A stretch of 64,000 nt of DNA from Azospirillum oryzae (GCF_900177515.1 NZ_FXAK01000004.1:186001-250000); one strand, 5' to 3'. Positions 28,012-37,140 are shown, counted from the first letter of the stretch. The notes: generated by a model not told the origin, from the sequence alone. Made by a program: numbers and translations.

Positions 28012-29430
28012 TCAGGGCTCCCGCAGGCTTTCGTCGACCCCGCGCAGAATGGGGCGCAGGAAATAGGTGATGATCCGGCGTTCGCCGACCTTGATGTCGG
28101 CCGTCAGCGGCATGCCGGGGATCAGGCGGAAGTTGGACGGCACATTGTCCAGCGTGGTGGTCAAGAGCTTGATCCGCGCCCGGTAGAAGAGGACGCCGTT
28201 CGCGTTGTCCTTGCTGGAGAAGGAATCCTCGCTGATCGTCGACACCTCGCCGTCAAGCGAGCCGTGCTGCATGTAGGGATAGGCGTCGAGCTTCACCCGC
28301 ACCTTGTCGCCGACCTGGACGAAGGCGAGGTCGCGGGCGTCGATGTTGGCCTCGACCTCCAGGGGCGCGCCGACCGGCACCAGGGTGAAGAGCGGTTCGG
28401 CCTCCTTGGCGATGGAGCCGGGGGCGGCCTTGGGCGAGACCTCCAGCACGATGGCGTCGGTGGGCGCGTCGAGCTGGACCAGCGACTGGCGCTTGCGCGC
28501 CTTGGTCAGCTGCTCGCGCAGGGCCTCGCGCTCGTTGCGCTGGGTGGTCAGCTCCTCGATGATCTTGCCGTTCCATTGCTGGACGAAGACATCGCGCTCG
28601 GCCAAGAGCGCCTGGAGATCGTGGCGGTTGCCCTGCAGCTCGTTCTGGTTCAAGACCAGGTTGCGCTCGATGTCGATGCGGTCGCTGGTGGCCTGCAGCA
28701 GGTTCAGCTTGCTGCCGACCTGGGTCGCCAGCAGCGAGGAGCGCATGTTCTCGATCTCGCGCACCACCTTCAGCCGCTCGTTCAGATGGACGCGGTCCAT
28801 CTCGTACTTGGTGACGTTGGACTGCAGCCGCGCCAGCTTCTCCTCGTAATTCAGCATCTGCGACTGATACTGCGCCTGCCGCTCGCGCCACAGCGACTGC
28901 TGCAGCGTGCCGTAGCCGTACCGGTCGCTGCCGCCCACGAAGAGTTTGCCGTCATGCTCGGCTTCCAGCCGGGCGATCATGGCGTCGGCGTTGGCGAGAC
29001 GGGATTCCAGCTGCAGGACGTCGGCCTGAGTGAAGGTCGGGTCCAGCGTCGCCAGCGCCTGCCCCTTGTGCACGACATCGCCCTCATGGACGAGGACCTG
29101 CTTGATCGCCGCCATTTCCAGCGGCTGGACCATCACGTTGGCCTCGGTCGAGACGATCTTGCCTTGGGAGGCGACGATCTTGTCGAGAAAGGACAAGGAC
29201 GCCCAGGTGATCAGACCGATGACGAACAGCCCCAGCAGATGCAGCGTGACGCGGGCCAGGAAGGGATCGGGGGCGTTCTGGATCGCCTCCGTATCCTTCT
29301 GGAAGGCGCCGATCGCCGCTTTCCCCCGTGCCTTGGCGCGCTTGTCGAGCGGGGAGTCCGGTGTCCGAGGAGCGGCATCGTTGGCAGGGACGCGCGTCGT
29401 CTCAATTTTCGCAAGCTTCTGTGCGGTCAC
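28012..29430 (-). CDS. HlyD-family type I secretion periplasmic adaptor
   Basis: The 472-residue product is a membrane fusion protein linking the inner-membrane ABC transporter to an outer-membrane TolC-like channel. It has a cytoplasmic N-terminus of about 60 residues, one transmembrane helix (LHLLGLFVIGLITWASLSFL), and a lipoyl half-motif (VMVQPLEMAAIKQVLVHEGD). A long coiled-coil region at about 145-310 follows, then the second lipoyl half with beta-barrel (LVQLDAPTDAIVLEVSPKAA; GKVRVKLDAYPYMQ-type segment) and the C-terminal GMPLTADIKVGERRIITYFL, typical of HlyD. It starts 11 bases after the ABC transporter stop and is coupled to the Sel1 gene. The TolC partner is not in the window. Confidence 0.93.
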   Translation of the reverse strand: MTAQKLAKIETTRVPANDAAPRTPDSPLDKRAKARGKAAIGAFQKDTEAIQNAPDPFLARVTLHLLGLFVIGLITWASLSFLDKIVASQGKIVSTEANVMVQPLEMAAIKQVLVHEGDVVHKGQALATLDPTFTQADVLQLESRLANADAMIARLEAEHDGKLFVGGSDRYGYGTLQQSLWRERQAQYQSQMLNYEEKLARLQSNVTKYEMDRVHLNERLKVVREIENMRSSLLATQVGSKLNLLQATSDRIDIERNLVLNQNELQGNRHDLQALLAERDVFVQQWNGKIIEELTTQRNEREALREQLTKARKRQSLVQLDAPTDAIVLEVSPKAAPGSIAKEAEPLFTLVPVGAPLEVEANIDARDLAFVQVGDKVRVKLDAYPYMQHGSLDGEVSTISEDSFSSKDNANGVLFYRARIKLLTTTLDNVPSNFRLIPGMPLTADIKVGERRIITYFLRPILRGVDESLREP

Positions 29431-29441
29431 GGGACGCGCTC

Positions 29442-31679
29442 CTAGATGTGCCGGTTCTGCTGGTGCCAGAGATGCTGGTAGATGTCGCAGCGCTCCAGCA
29501 GTTCGTCATGGCGGCCGCTGTCCACCACCTTGCCGCGGTCCATCACCAGGATGGTGTCGGACGGCACCAGCGACGACAGGCGGTGCGAGATGATGATCAT
29601 GGTCCGGCCGCGGGCGATGTTCATCAGGTTGGCCTGGACGATCGCCTCGCTCTCGGCGTCGAGCGCCGAAGTCGCCTCGTCCATGATCAGGATCTTCGGA
29701 TTGGTCAGGAGCGCGCGCGCAATGGCCAGACGCTGGCGCTGACCGCCGGACAGGTTGGACGAGCCTTCCTCCAGCATCGTGTCCAGGCCCTTGGGCAGCC
29801 GTTCCACGAATTCGTCGGCACCGGCCAGATGGATGACCTTCAGGATCTCCTCGGTCGTCGCCCCCGGCTTGGCTGCCGAGACGTTCTCGCGGATGGTGCC
29901 GGTGAACAGGAAATTGTCCTGCAGCACGACGCCGATCGAGGCGCGCAGATGGTCGAGATCGTATTCGCGCAAGTCACGGCCGTCGATGCGGATCAGGCCT
30001 TCCTGCGCCCGGTGCAGCCCCTGCAACAGCCTGGTCACCGTGGTCTTGCCCGAGCCGGAGCGGCCCATGACGCCGAGGATGGTGCCTTCGGACGCGGTGA
30101 AGGACACCCCGTCGAGCGCCGGCGGCGACGAGGGGCTGTAGCGGAAGCGGACCTCCTGGAACTCCACCGTGCCGCGCAAGGGCGTGCGCAGGCCGCGGCC
30201 GGTGCGGCCCTCTTCCGGCGCGTGGTTCATGATCGTGCCCAGCATCTGGACCGAGATCGACACCTCCTGGAACTGCTGCACCAGCTGGGCCATCTGCAGC
30301 AGCGGCTGGGTGACGCGGCCGGCCAGGATATAAAAGGCGATGAGCGCGCCCATCATCATGTCGCCGTTCAGCGCCAGATAGGTGCCCAGCCCGAGCAGGC
30401 AGGCCATCATCAGCTGGTTGAGCGGCTGGGCGATGGTCTGGCCGATGATCATGATGCGGCCGACGTCGAAACGCTGTTCGGCGGCGCGGGCGACGCGGTG
30501 GTCCCATTCCAGCTTCTGGCGGCCATCGAGCGCCAGCGACTTCACCGTGCGCATGCCATGGATGTTCTCGATCAGGAAGGACTGCTGGCGCACCTCGGCC
30601 TGATAGAGATCCTTCAGCCGGCCTTTGATCAGCGGGATCATGATGCCGATGTTGATCGCCATCAACACCGAGAAGGCCAGCACCAGGACGGTCAGCGGCA
30701 CGCTGTACATGAACATGATCGGCAGGAAGATGACCAGCGACACCGTGTCCAGCAGCGTCATGAAGAGCTGACCGGTGAGGAAGTTGCGGATGCGCTCCGC
30801 CTGCTGGGCGTTCTTGACGATCTCGCCCGACGACACCCGCTCGAAATAATGCATCGGCAGGCCGACGAGCTTGTTGAAGACCTGGACGTTCATCTTCGCG
30901 TCGATCTTCTTCGTCGCGTAGAGCATCAGGTACTGGCGCAGATAGGAGAAGGCTGCTTCGAACAGGATGACGCCGACCATGCCGACCATCAGCACGCCCA
31001 GAGTGCCCAGGCTGCGGTGGACCAGCACGCGGTCGACCACCAGCTGGAAGAAGATCGGCACGGCGAGCGCGAACAGGCTCATCAGGATCGCCGCGATGCC
31101 GATGTCGCGGAAGATGCGCTTGTGGCGCAGGATCTCCACCAGGAACCACTTCAGGCCGAAAGGCTGCTCGGCGTCGGTCAGGCCGTAGTCGCGCTTGAGC
31201 AGAACGATCTCGCCGGCCCAGGCCTGGTTCAGGCGGATGCGGTCGACCGGCAGGATCAGCTCCTGGCCGGCAAGCGGGTCCTGCAGGATGGCGACGTCGG
31301 TGTCGCCCTGCTTGCCGAAGCCGACCACCACCATCGAATTGCCGTTGCGCAGGCGCAGGATGGCGGGAAAAGCGTCCTGGAGCTTGCCCAGATCGTCCCA
31401 GTCCAGCGTCGTCGCCTCGGCCTTCAGGCCGATCGACTTGGCGACGCGCAGCAGGCGCGCGGTGTCCAGCTCCTCGTTCCCGATGACGTTGCTGTGCTGA
31501 AGCCGCTCGGCCGAGACGTCAAGTCCACGCTGACGCGCGACGACGGCCAGGGAATGCAGCCCGGTGTGGGCGCAGGGGACTTCCGCAGCAAGGGTCATGG
31601 GAACCGCCGTGAAAAATGTGAAATGCGTCGCGAAAGCAAGGTCTTCATACCGTTCGGTCACCCGGTCTCGATCGACCAT
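29442..31679 (-). CDS. Type I secretion ABC transporter with degenerate C39-like domain
   Basis: The product (about 745 residues) has three parts: an N-terminal C39-like domain (CAHTGLHSLAVVARQRGLDV), a six-helix membrane domain (about 180-480, e.g. IAAILMSLFALAVPIFFQLV) and an ATPase. The ATPase has Walker A GVMGRSGSGKTTVTRLL, signature NLSGGQRQRLAIARAL, Walker B ILIMDEATSALD and the H-loop ISHRL. The C39 active-site Cys is absent where bacteriocin exporters have it, so the domain is HlyB-like and binds substrate without cutting it. I placed the start at 31679 (MVDRDRVTER, preceded by AAGGAG but closely spaced); 31598 (MTLAAEVPC) is an alternative. First gene of a T1SS operon; the 2369-residue repeat protein at 56-63 kb is the obvious candidate substrate. 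Confidence 0.93.
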   Translation of the reverse strand: MVDRDRVTERYEDLAFATHFTFFTAVPMTLAAEVPCAHTGLHSLAVVARQRGLDVSAERLQHSNVIGNEELDTARLLRVAKSIGLKAEATTLDWDDLGKLQDAFPAILRLRNGNSMVVVGFGKQGDTDVAILQDPLAGQELILPVDRIRLNQAWAGEIVLLKRDYGLTDAEQPFGLKWFLVEILRHKRIFRDIGIAAILMSLFALAVPIFFQLVVDRVLVHRSLGTLGVLMVGMVGVILFEAAFSYLRQYLMLYATKKIDAKMNVQVFNKLVGLPMHYFERVSSGEIVKNAQQAERIRNFLTGQLFMTLLDTVSLVIFLPIMFMYSVPLTVLVLAFSVLMAINIGIMIPLIKGRLKDLYQAEVRQQSFLIENIHGMRTVKSLALDGRQKLEWDHRVARAAEQRFDVGRIMIIGQTIAQPLNQLMMACLLGLGTYLALNGDMMMGALIAFYILAGRVTQPLLQMAQLVQQFQEVSISVQMLGTIMNHAPEEGRTGRGLRTPLRGTVEFQEVRFRYSPSSPPALDGVSFTASEGTILGVMGRSGSGKTTVTRLLQGLHRAQEGLIRIDGRDLREYDLDHLRASIGVVLQDNFLFTGTIRENVSAAKPGATTEEILKVIHLAGADEFVERLPKGLDTMLEEGSSNLSGGQRQRLAIARALLTNPKILIMDEATSALDAESEAIVQANLMNIARGRTMIIISHRLSSLVPSDTILVMDRGKVVDSGRHDELLERCDIYQHLWHQQNRHI

Positions 31680-31718
31680 GCGCTCCTTGGAATCCGGGGG
31701 CGCGACGAAACGCGCTGA

Positions 31719-31735
31719 GTCCGCCACTTGCGGAC
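31719..31735. promoter_or_regulatory. Inverted repeat in the divergent T1SS / GT41 promoter region
   Basis: GTCCGC, a five-base spacer and GCGGAC form a perfect 6-base inverted repeat. It lies in the roughly 295 bases between the leftward T1SS operon and the rightward glycosyltransferase operon, just upstream of the transporter start. It could be an operator or a transcript hairpin. The remainder of 31680-31973 holds no recognised gene and should contain both promoters. Confidence 0.3.
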
Positions 31736-31973
31736 GATGAATACCCACGCGCTTCCGTTGAGATAGCAGAAGAGGCACAACAGCAGCAAGCCATCTGTCC
31801 CACTGCCCATCCCCCGTCCATCATATGTCCCCAGCCCATGTGTCTGTTTCGGCACATCCGGGCGCGGGCCCGGCGACGGACGAGAAGCCGCTTGCGAACA
31901 CTGTACGGTCATTGCTATCGACCGGCAGGACGGTTCTTTGCCGACAGAGACTTAACACCAGGCGGTCAGCCCG

Positions 31974-33932
31974 ATGAAAAAGCCTTTACGCAAGCAGGCC
32001 AAGGCCAGGCGCCCGGCCTCTCCGGCCCTCTCCCCGCGCGGCACGGTGCCGGCGGCGGCGGCAGAGGCGGCGGACGCCGGCTTCGCCCGCGCGCTGACCC
32101 TGCACCGGGAGGGCCGGACGGCGGAGGCCGAGGCCGGCTACCGCGCCGTGCTGGCCGCCGATCCGGGCCACCCGAACGCCAACAACAACCTCGCCATCAT
32201 CCTGCGCGCCCGCGGCGACTGGGAGGAGGCGCTCAGCTGCTATCGCCGGGCGCTTGCCCGCAACGCCACCGACCCCTTCGTCCACAGCAACCACGGCTGC
32301 CTGCTGCTGGACCTGGGCCGGGCGGCGGAGGCGGAGGAGGCGCTGCGCACCGCCGTCCGGCTGAAGCCGGACTATGCCGAGGCCCATTTCAACCTCGCCA
32401 ACATCCTGCGCAATCGCGGCGACCGCGAGGGCGCACGCGCCGCCTACGGCGAGGCACTGCGCCTGAAGCCCGACATGGCGTCCGCGCTGTGCAACCTGGG
32501 CGACCTGCACAAGGGGGCGGTGGAACTCAGCAAGGCGGTGGACTGTTTCGTCGCCGCGCTGAAGGCGGACCCGAAATCGGCCGAGGCCTGGAACAATCTG
32601 GGCGAGACGCTGAAGGAGATGGGCCGCATCGATGAGGCGATCACCGTCTTCCAGAAGGGGCTGGAGGCGCATCCCGCCCACGCCCTGATGCACTCCAACC
32701 TGCTTCTGGCCCTGCACTACACCCCCGCCGTCCCGCCCGAGACCATCTTCAAGGCCCATGCGGTGTGGGCGCAGCGCCATGCCGACCCGCTGCTGCCGGC
32801 CGGCAAGCGCCACGCCAACCCGCGTGATCCCGCACGCCGCCTGCGCGTCGGCTATGTCTCGCCGGATTTCTGCGCCCATTCGGTGGCCTTCTTCGCCGAG
32901 CCGCTGATCCGCGAGCATGACCGCAAGCGGTTCGAGGTGGTCTGCTACCACGCGGCCGCACGCTCCGACATGGTCACCGAACGGCTGAAGGGGCTGGCCG
33001 ACGGCTGGCGCTCGCTGGTCGGGGTGGACGATGCCCGCGCCGCCGCCCTGATCGAGCAGGACGGCATCGACATCCTGGTCGATCTGACCGGCCACACCGC
33101 CAACAACCGCCTGACCCTGTTCGCCCGCAAGCCCGCCCCGGTGCAGGCGACGTGGCTGGGCTATCCCGACACCACCGGCATGCGCGCCATCGATTGGCGC
33201 TTCAGCGACGCCGTCGCCGAACCGCCGGGCGAGGCCGACCGGCTGAGCGCCGAGCGCATCGTCCGGCTGCCGCACGGCTTCCACAGCTACCGCCCGCCGG
33301 TGGACGTCGCCCCGCCGGCCGAACCGCCTCTGCTCGCCAACGGCCATGTCACCTTCGGGTCCTTCAACAACACCTCCAAGGTGACGGGGGAGGTGGTGCG
33401 CGTCTGGTCGGAGATCCTGAAGCGGGTGCCGAACTCGCGCCTGATCGTCAAGAGCGCCCAGATGGGCGACGAGGAGACCCGTCGGCGCTATCTGAACACC
33501 TTCGTCCAGTTCGGCGTCGATGCCGGCCGCATCGAGCTGCTGGCCCGCATCGACGCCGCCGACGGGCATCTGCGTGCCTACGACCGCATCGACATCGGGC
33601 TCGACCCCTTCCCCTACAACGGCACCACCACCACCTGCGAGGCGCTGTGGATGGGCGTGCCGGTGGTGACGGTGACAGGCGTCAACCATGTCGCCCGCGT
33701 CGGCGCCAGCCTGCTGACCCATTGCGGGCTGAGCGAGCTGGTGGCCTCCGACGAGGCGGGCTACATCGCCACCGCGGTCGCGCTTGCCGGCGATCTCGAG
33801 CGGCTCGCCGGGTTGCGCCGGACCATGCGCGACCGGCTGAACGCCGCCCCGCTGACCGACTACAAGGGCTTCGCCCGTGGGGTCGAGGCGGCCTACCGCG
33901 CCATGTGGCAGGACTGGGTGGCCAAAGGGTGA
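31974..33932 (+). CDS. TPR-repeat O-GlcNAc-transferase-like (SPINDLY/GT41) protein
   Basis: The 652-residue product begins MKKPLRKQAKARRPASPALS, a basic Ala/Pro-rich leader with no signal peptide. TPR repeats occupy about residues 38-245 (LHREGRTAEAEAGYRAVLAA; LVLDLG-type helices; EMGRIDEAITVFQKGLEAHP). The GT41-like region follows: LRVGYVSPDFCAHSVAFFAE (about 290), DILVDLTGHTANNRLTLFAR (about 365), ATWLGYPDTTGMRAIDWRFS (about 393), FGSFNNTSKVTGEVVRVWSE (about 462) and DPFPYNGTTTTCEALWMGVP (about 543). GHTANNR and NNTSK match the UDP-sugar-site motifs of OGT better than the 6578 paralogue does. It is the first gene of an operon with the kinase-like and nucleotidyltransferase genes. O-GlcNAc or related transfer to protein is plausible, not shown. 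Confidence 0.9.
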   Translation: MKKPLRKQAKARRPASPALSPRGTVPAAAAEAADAGFARALTLHREGRTAEAEAGYRAVLAADPGHPNANNNLAIILRARGDWEEALSCYRRALARNATDPFVHSNHGCLLLDLGRAAEAEEALRTAVRLKPDYAEAHFNLANILRNRGDREGARAAYGEALRLKPDMASALCNLGDLHKGAVELSKAVDCFVAALKADPKSAEAWNNLGETLKEMGRIDEAITVFQKGLEAHPAHALMHSNLLLALHYTPAVPPETIFKAHAVWAQRHADPLLPAGKRHANPRDPARRLRVGYVSPDFCAHSVAFFAEPLIREHDRKRFEVVCYHAAARSDMVTERLKGLADGWRSLVGVDDARAAALIEQDGIDILVDLTGHTANNRLTLFARKPAPVQATWLGYPDTTGMRAIDWRFSDAVAEPPGEADRLSAERIVRLPHGFHSYRPPVDVAPPAEPPLLANGHVTFGSFNNTSKVTGEVVRVWSEILKRVPNSRLIVKSAQMGDEETRRRYLNTFVQFGVDAGRIELLARIDAADGHLRAYDRIDIGLDPFPYNGTTTTCEALWMGVPVVTVTGVNHVARVGASLLTHCGLSELVASDEAGYIATAVALAGDLERLAGLRRTMRDRLNAAPLTDYKGFARGVEAAYRAMWQDWVAKG

Positions 33933-33946
33933 GGAGCGGGACGGCA

Positions 33947-34942
33947 GTGAACCGAAAGGCTGGGGAGGGGCCAGGGGCAGTCGATGCCGATACCGCCGCC
34001 GCCGGTCTGGCACTGCCGGATGACGACGGCCGGCTGATCCTGGTGAAGGAGTTGCACGGGCATTCCGGCTGCCATCTGCTGCTGCTGCGCGAGCGCGATT
34101 GTGATGCCTACCGCGTGCGCAAGATCTCCGGCTCCGCCGGCTACGACGCCCGGCTGCGCGACCAGCGGCACAAGCAGGGCGAGATGGCGGTCTTGGGCCT
34201 GCCCTGCCCGGCGGTGCTGAAGGACGGGCTGCTGGAGGGCGGCGACTTGGCCGGGCGCTATTGCTTCGATATGGAGTATGTGCGAGGGCAGAACCTGGGG
34301 GAGGTGCTGGAGCATGGCGACAGCGCCCTGTTCGACACGGTTGCCCGCTCGCTTGCCGCCACGTTGCGCGGGCTGGCGGCGACCGCGTCCGGCTGCCTGC
34401 CGGCCAGCCTGTTCCTGGACAAGATCGCCGCCGTCGCCGCCGCCGTCCCGCCCTGCCTGGAGGGCGGGAACGACCCGGACGGGATGCTGGAGGCGATCGG
34501 CGGGACCGCCGCTCGCCTCGCCGCCCATGACTGGAGCGGCATCCCTGCCTCCCAGGGGCACGGCGACATGACGGTGGAAAACGTGCTGCGGCGTCCGGAC
34601 GGCGGGCTCTGCTTTATCGACTTCCTCGACGGGCCGCTGAACTCCTGCTGGCTCGATGTCGCCAAGCTGCACCAGGACCTGCGCGGCCACTGGTTCCTAC
34701 GCAACCTGCCGGACGAACAGTGGTCCGGCCCGCGCGGCCGTGGCCTCCGCATCGCCGCCGCCAAGTTGGCAGCACTGCTGCACGGCCACACCCACCCCCT
34801 CTGGCCCGATTTGCGCGAACGGCTGCCGGTGCTGACCCAGTTCCAGCTTTTCCGTATTGTGCCCTACTGCCGGTCGGACGAAGTCCTCGCCTTCGTTCTC
34901 CGGCGCATCCGAGACATCGACAAGGACGCGACCTTCCCATGA
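33947..34942 (+). CDS. APH/choline-kinase-like phosphotransferase
   Basis: The product (about 331 residues) starts with a GTG at 33947, 14 bases after the previous stop and preceded by GAGGAG; the longer upstream frame is a shadow. Motifs are those of the aminoglycoside phosphotransferase / choline kinase fold: QGHGDMTVENVLRRPDGGLC near residue 205, where HGDxxxxN is the catalytic loop, then FIDFLDGPLNSCWLDVAKLH with the metal-binding Asp (IDF). It probably phosphorylates a small alcohol or a sugar. Its stop overlaps the start of the nucleotidyltransferase-HAD fusion (ATGA), so a kinase-then-nucleotide-activation pathway like LicA-LicC (phosphocholine) or a sugar-1-phosphate route is suggested. 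The substrate cannot be read from the sequence. Confidence 0.8.
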   Translation: MNRKAGEGPGAVDADTAAAGLALPDDDGRLILVKELHGHSGCHLLLLRERDCDAYRVRKISGSAGYDARLRDQRHKQGEMAVLGLPCPAVLKDGLLEGGDLAGRYCFDMEYVRGQNLGEVLEHGDSALFDTVARSLAATLRGLAATASGCLPASLFLDKIAAVAAAVPPCLEGGNDPDGMLEAIGGTAARLAAHDWSGIPASQGHGDMTVENVLRRPDGGLCFIDFLDGPLNSCWLDVAKLHQDLRGHWFLRNLPDEQWSGPRGRGLRIAAAKLAALLHGHTHPLWPDLRERLPVLTQFQLFRIVPYCRSDEVLAFVLRRIRDIDKDATFP

Positions 34943-36003
34943 GCGGATACACCATCCTTCTCCCGGCCGCCGGACGGTCGAGCCGTTATCCCAACATGCG
35001 ACCGAAATGGATGCTGTCGACGCCCGACGGCACGCTGATGCTGCGCCGGGCGCTGGACTCGCTGGAAGGCGTCGTCCGCAGCCGGGTGGTCGTCGGTATC
35101 CTGCGCGAGCATGAGGAGCGCTATGCCGCCACCGCCGGGATCCGCCGGGCGCTGGGCGAGGAGGTCGAGATCGTCGTCTTCGACGAGGTGACGCGCGGTC
35201 CGGCCGAAACCGCTTACGAGATGATCCGGCGCGCCAAGGTCGAGGGACCGGTCATCATCAAGGATTCCGACAGCTGGTTCTCGCTGCCGGCCGCGCCGGA
35301 AGGCAGCAACTTCGTCTGCATCGCCGATCTTCGGCGCAACCCCGGCGTCACCAACGTCGCCGGCAAAAGCTTCGTCTCACTGAACGAACAGGGCATCGTC
35401 GTCAACATTTGGGAGAAGTCGGTCGAGTCCAACTTCATCAGCGTCGGCGGTTATGTCTGGAACTCGGCCAGGCAATATTGCGACATCTTCGATGCGCTGA
35501 TGCGCAACGACCGCAACAGCGAGATTTTCATCTCGCACTTGATCTCCCAGGCGGTTTTGGACGGTTCGGTGTTCCTGGGAGTGGAGGTGGAAGGGCTGGT
35601 TGATGCCGGCACCCTGCGGGAATGGACTGACCTGCAACGGCGCATGCGCACCTTCTTCCTCGACTTTGACGGGGTGGTGGTCAGGAACAAGGGGCAGTAT
35701 TTCCCACCCTACTGGACCGATCCCGACGAGCCGATCGCCGAAAACGTGGAATCCCTGCGCCGCCTCCAGGCCGGAGGGGCTCAGTTCGTCTTCGTCACCG
35801 CCCGCCCGGAAGAGCTGCGCGCCAAGGTCGAGGCGGTGCTGCGCGACGCCGGGCTGGCTTGGCACGCGCTGGTGATGGGATGCCATCACGGCCCACGGGT
35901 GCTGGTCAACGACTTCGCCCCGTCCAACCCCTACCCGTCCGCCGAGGCGGTGAACATCCCCCGCAATGTCGGGCGCCTGTCCGATTTCATCGCCGGAGCC
36001 TGA
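34939..36003 (+). CDS. Nucleotidyltransferase fused to HAD-family phosphatase
   Basis: The 354-residue product begins MSGYTILLPAAGRSSRYPNM. The N-terminal 230 residues form an NTP-transferase fold: LLPAAGRSSRYPNMRPKWML is the nucleotide-binding loop with the catalytic Lys, and VIIKDSDSWF carries a metal-binding Asp. The C-terminal part is a HAD phosphatase: FFLDFDGVVVRNKG (motif I, DxDG), FVFVTARPEELRAK (motif II, Thr) and RVLVNDFAPSNPYP (motif III/IV). Together with the kinase-like gene it overlaps, it suggests synthesis of an NDP- or CMP-activated group, with the HAD domain removing a phosphate from a precursor or by-product. The start is set by the ATGA overlap. The combined substrate is unknown. 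Confidence 0.82.
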   Translation: MSGYTILLPAAGRSSRYPNMRPKWMLSTPDGTLMLRRALDSLEGVVRSRVVVGILREHEERYAATAGIRRALGEEVEIVVFDEVTRGPAETAYEMIRRAKVEGPVIIKDSDSWFSLPAAPEGSNFVCIADLRRNPGVTNVAGKSFVSLNEQGIVVNIWEKSVESNFISVGGYVWNSARQYCDIFDALMRNDRNSEIFISHLISQAVLDGSVFLGVEVEGLVDAGTLREWTDLQRRMRTFFLDFDGVVVRNKGQYFPPYWTDPDEPIAENVESLRRLQAGGAQFVFVTARPEELRAKVEAVLRDAGLAWHALVMGCHHGPRVLVNDFAPSNPYPSAEAVNIPRNVGRLSDFIAGA

Positions 36004-36024
36004 CGCCCGGACCGGAGGAGCAGG

Positions 36025-37140
36025 ATGAGCGCACTTCACATCGCCTTCTGCGGACAAATCCGCACGCCGCAGCTGTTCGAGCTGTCGCTGCGCCAAGTCG
36101 TCGGCCTGATCGAGCGCGGTCAGGCCGCAGGCGCGACGATCGCCACCTGGCACAGTGAGGTCGAGGCCCACGCATCGCTGCTCGAGCGGTTCCGCCATCC
36201 GGGCATTCAGGTGGTCGGGCTGAACCCGCCGTCCGGCGTGACGGTGCCGCACAGCTATTTCCACCAGATGACGCTGCTGTACGGCGCCCTGCGTGTCCTG
36301 CCCGCCAACGCGCTGGTTCTGAAGACCCGGCCGGACATCCTGTTCGATCTGGACGCCCTGCCGGCTCTCGCCCAACGCCTGATGGATGCGCCGCCGCCGT
36401 CGCGCGATCCCTTCGTCTTCGAACGCCGGGTCTGGGTGCCGCAGTTCGAAGCGACCTCCCCCTTCTACGTGAACGACCTGCTGTTCCTGGCGACCCGCCA
36501 CGACGCCATGCAGCTGTGCAACTTCGACATGTCGTTCGAACTGAACAACTTCTTCCTGGACCGGCCGGACCAGCGCCTGCCCGGCATCCCATCCTCCGCT
36601 GAAATCCGGCGCTATTGTTACCCGTTTTCCCGCCATTTCCCCCTGCTGGAGGAATATGGCGACGTCCTGCACATGACCTATGGCGGACAGCCCAACCGCG
36701 TCGGCGTGATCCGCTACAATATATCCAGTCCCTTATACTGGCAGTATGTGGCACTCTACCTCTGGATTCTGCAAAATTATTTCCTGATTGGGCGTCCATA
36801 TTACAGCGGCAGGGTCACGCTGGTCCGTGAAGAGAGCCTGTCCGGCCAAAATTTTTCTATTTCCGGGGTCGATCACTATATCGACATGGTCGACCCTACG
36901 GTCTTCCTCGACAATTACAGGCGCCGATGCGACGGGTTCGGACTGCTCTACTGCGGCAGCCAGGAGTGGATCGACGCCATCTTCTCCGGGGCGATGGCTG
37001 ATCCGTCGGCTCGTACCCTGATCCTGGATAAGGTCGAGGCGGCGCGGGCGTTCAGCCCCTCTCCGCAACGGCGGGAGCTGTTCCGCAGCTACCGCGCCGG
37101 CCTGATCGCCGTAACCGGGTTGGAGGCGGCGCTGGGCTGA
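36025..37140 (+). CDS. WavE-like / GT-A-like protein of unknown acceptor
   Basis: A 371-residue product begins MSALHIAFCGQIRTPQLFEL; GGAGGAGCAGG lies before the ATG. The N-terminal part GQIRTP, the ALVLKTRPDILFDLDALPAL segment near residue 92 (a KTRxDI box with D acting as the metal-site candidate) and FYVNDLLFLATRHDAMQL are typical of WavE-like LPS synthesis proteins. The latter part (YWQYVALYLWILQNYFLIGR) is aromatic-rich and not recognised. It is the last gene of the four-gene unit starting at 31974 (21-base gap). It is likely a glycosyltransferase that uses the product of the activation genes. Family assignment is from motif memory only. Confidence 0.6.
   Translation: MSALHIAFCGQIRTPQLFELSLRQVVGLIERGQAAGATIATWHSEVEAHASLLERFRHPGIQVVGLNPPSGVTVPHSYFHQMTLLYGALRVLPANALVLKTRPDILFDLDALPALAQRLMDAPPPSRDPFVFERRVWVPQFEATSPFYVNDLLFLATRHDAMQLCNFDMSFELNNFFLDRPDQRLPGIPSSAEIRRYCYPFSRHFPLLEEYGDVLHMTYGGQPNRVGVIRYNISSPLYWQYVALYLWILQNYFLIGRPYYSGRVTLVREESLSGQNFSISGVDHYIDMVDPTVFLDNYRRRCDGFGLLYCGSQEWIDAIFSGAMADPSARTLILDKVEAARAFSPSPQRRELFRSYRAGLIAVTGLEAALG

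Noticed and set aside
29328..31718. A 796-codon plus-strand frame
   Set aside because: Antisense to the ABC transporter, whose Walker A, signature and Walker B motifs fix the true strand.
31986..34013. A 675-codon minus-strand frame
   Set aside because: Antisense to a clear TPR-GT41 protein; no recognisable domain.
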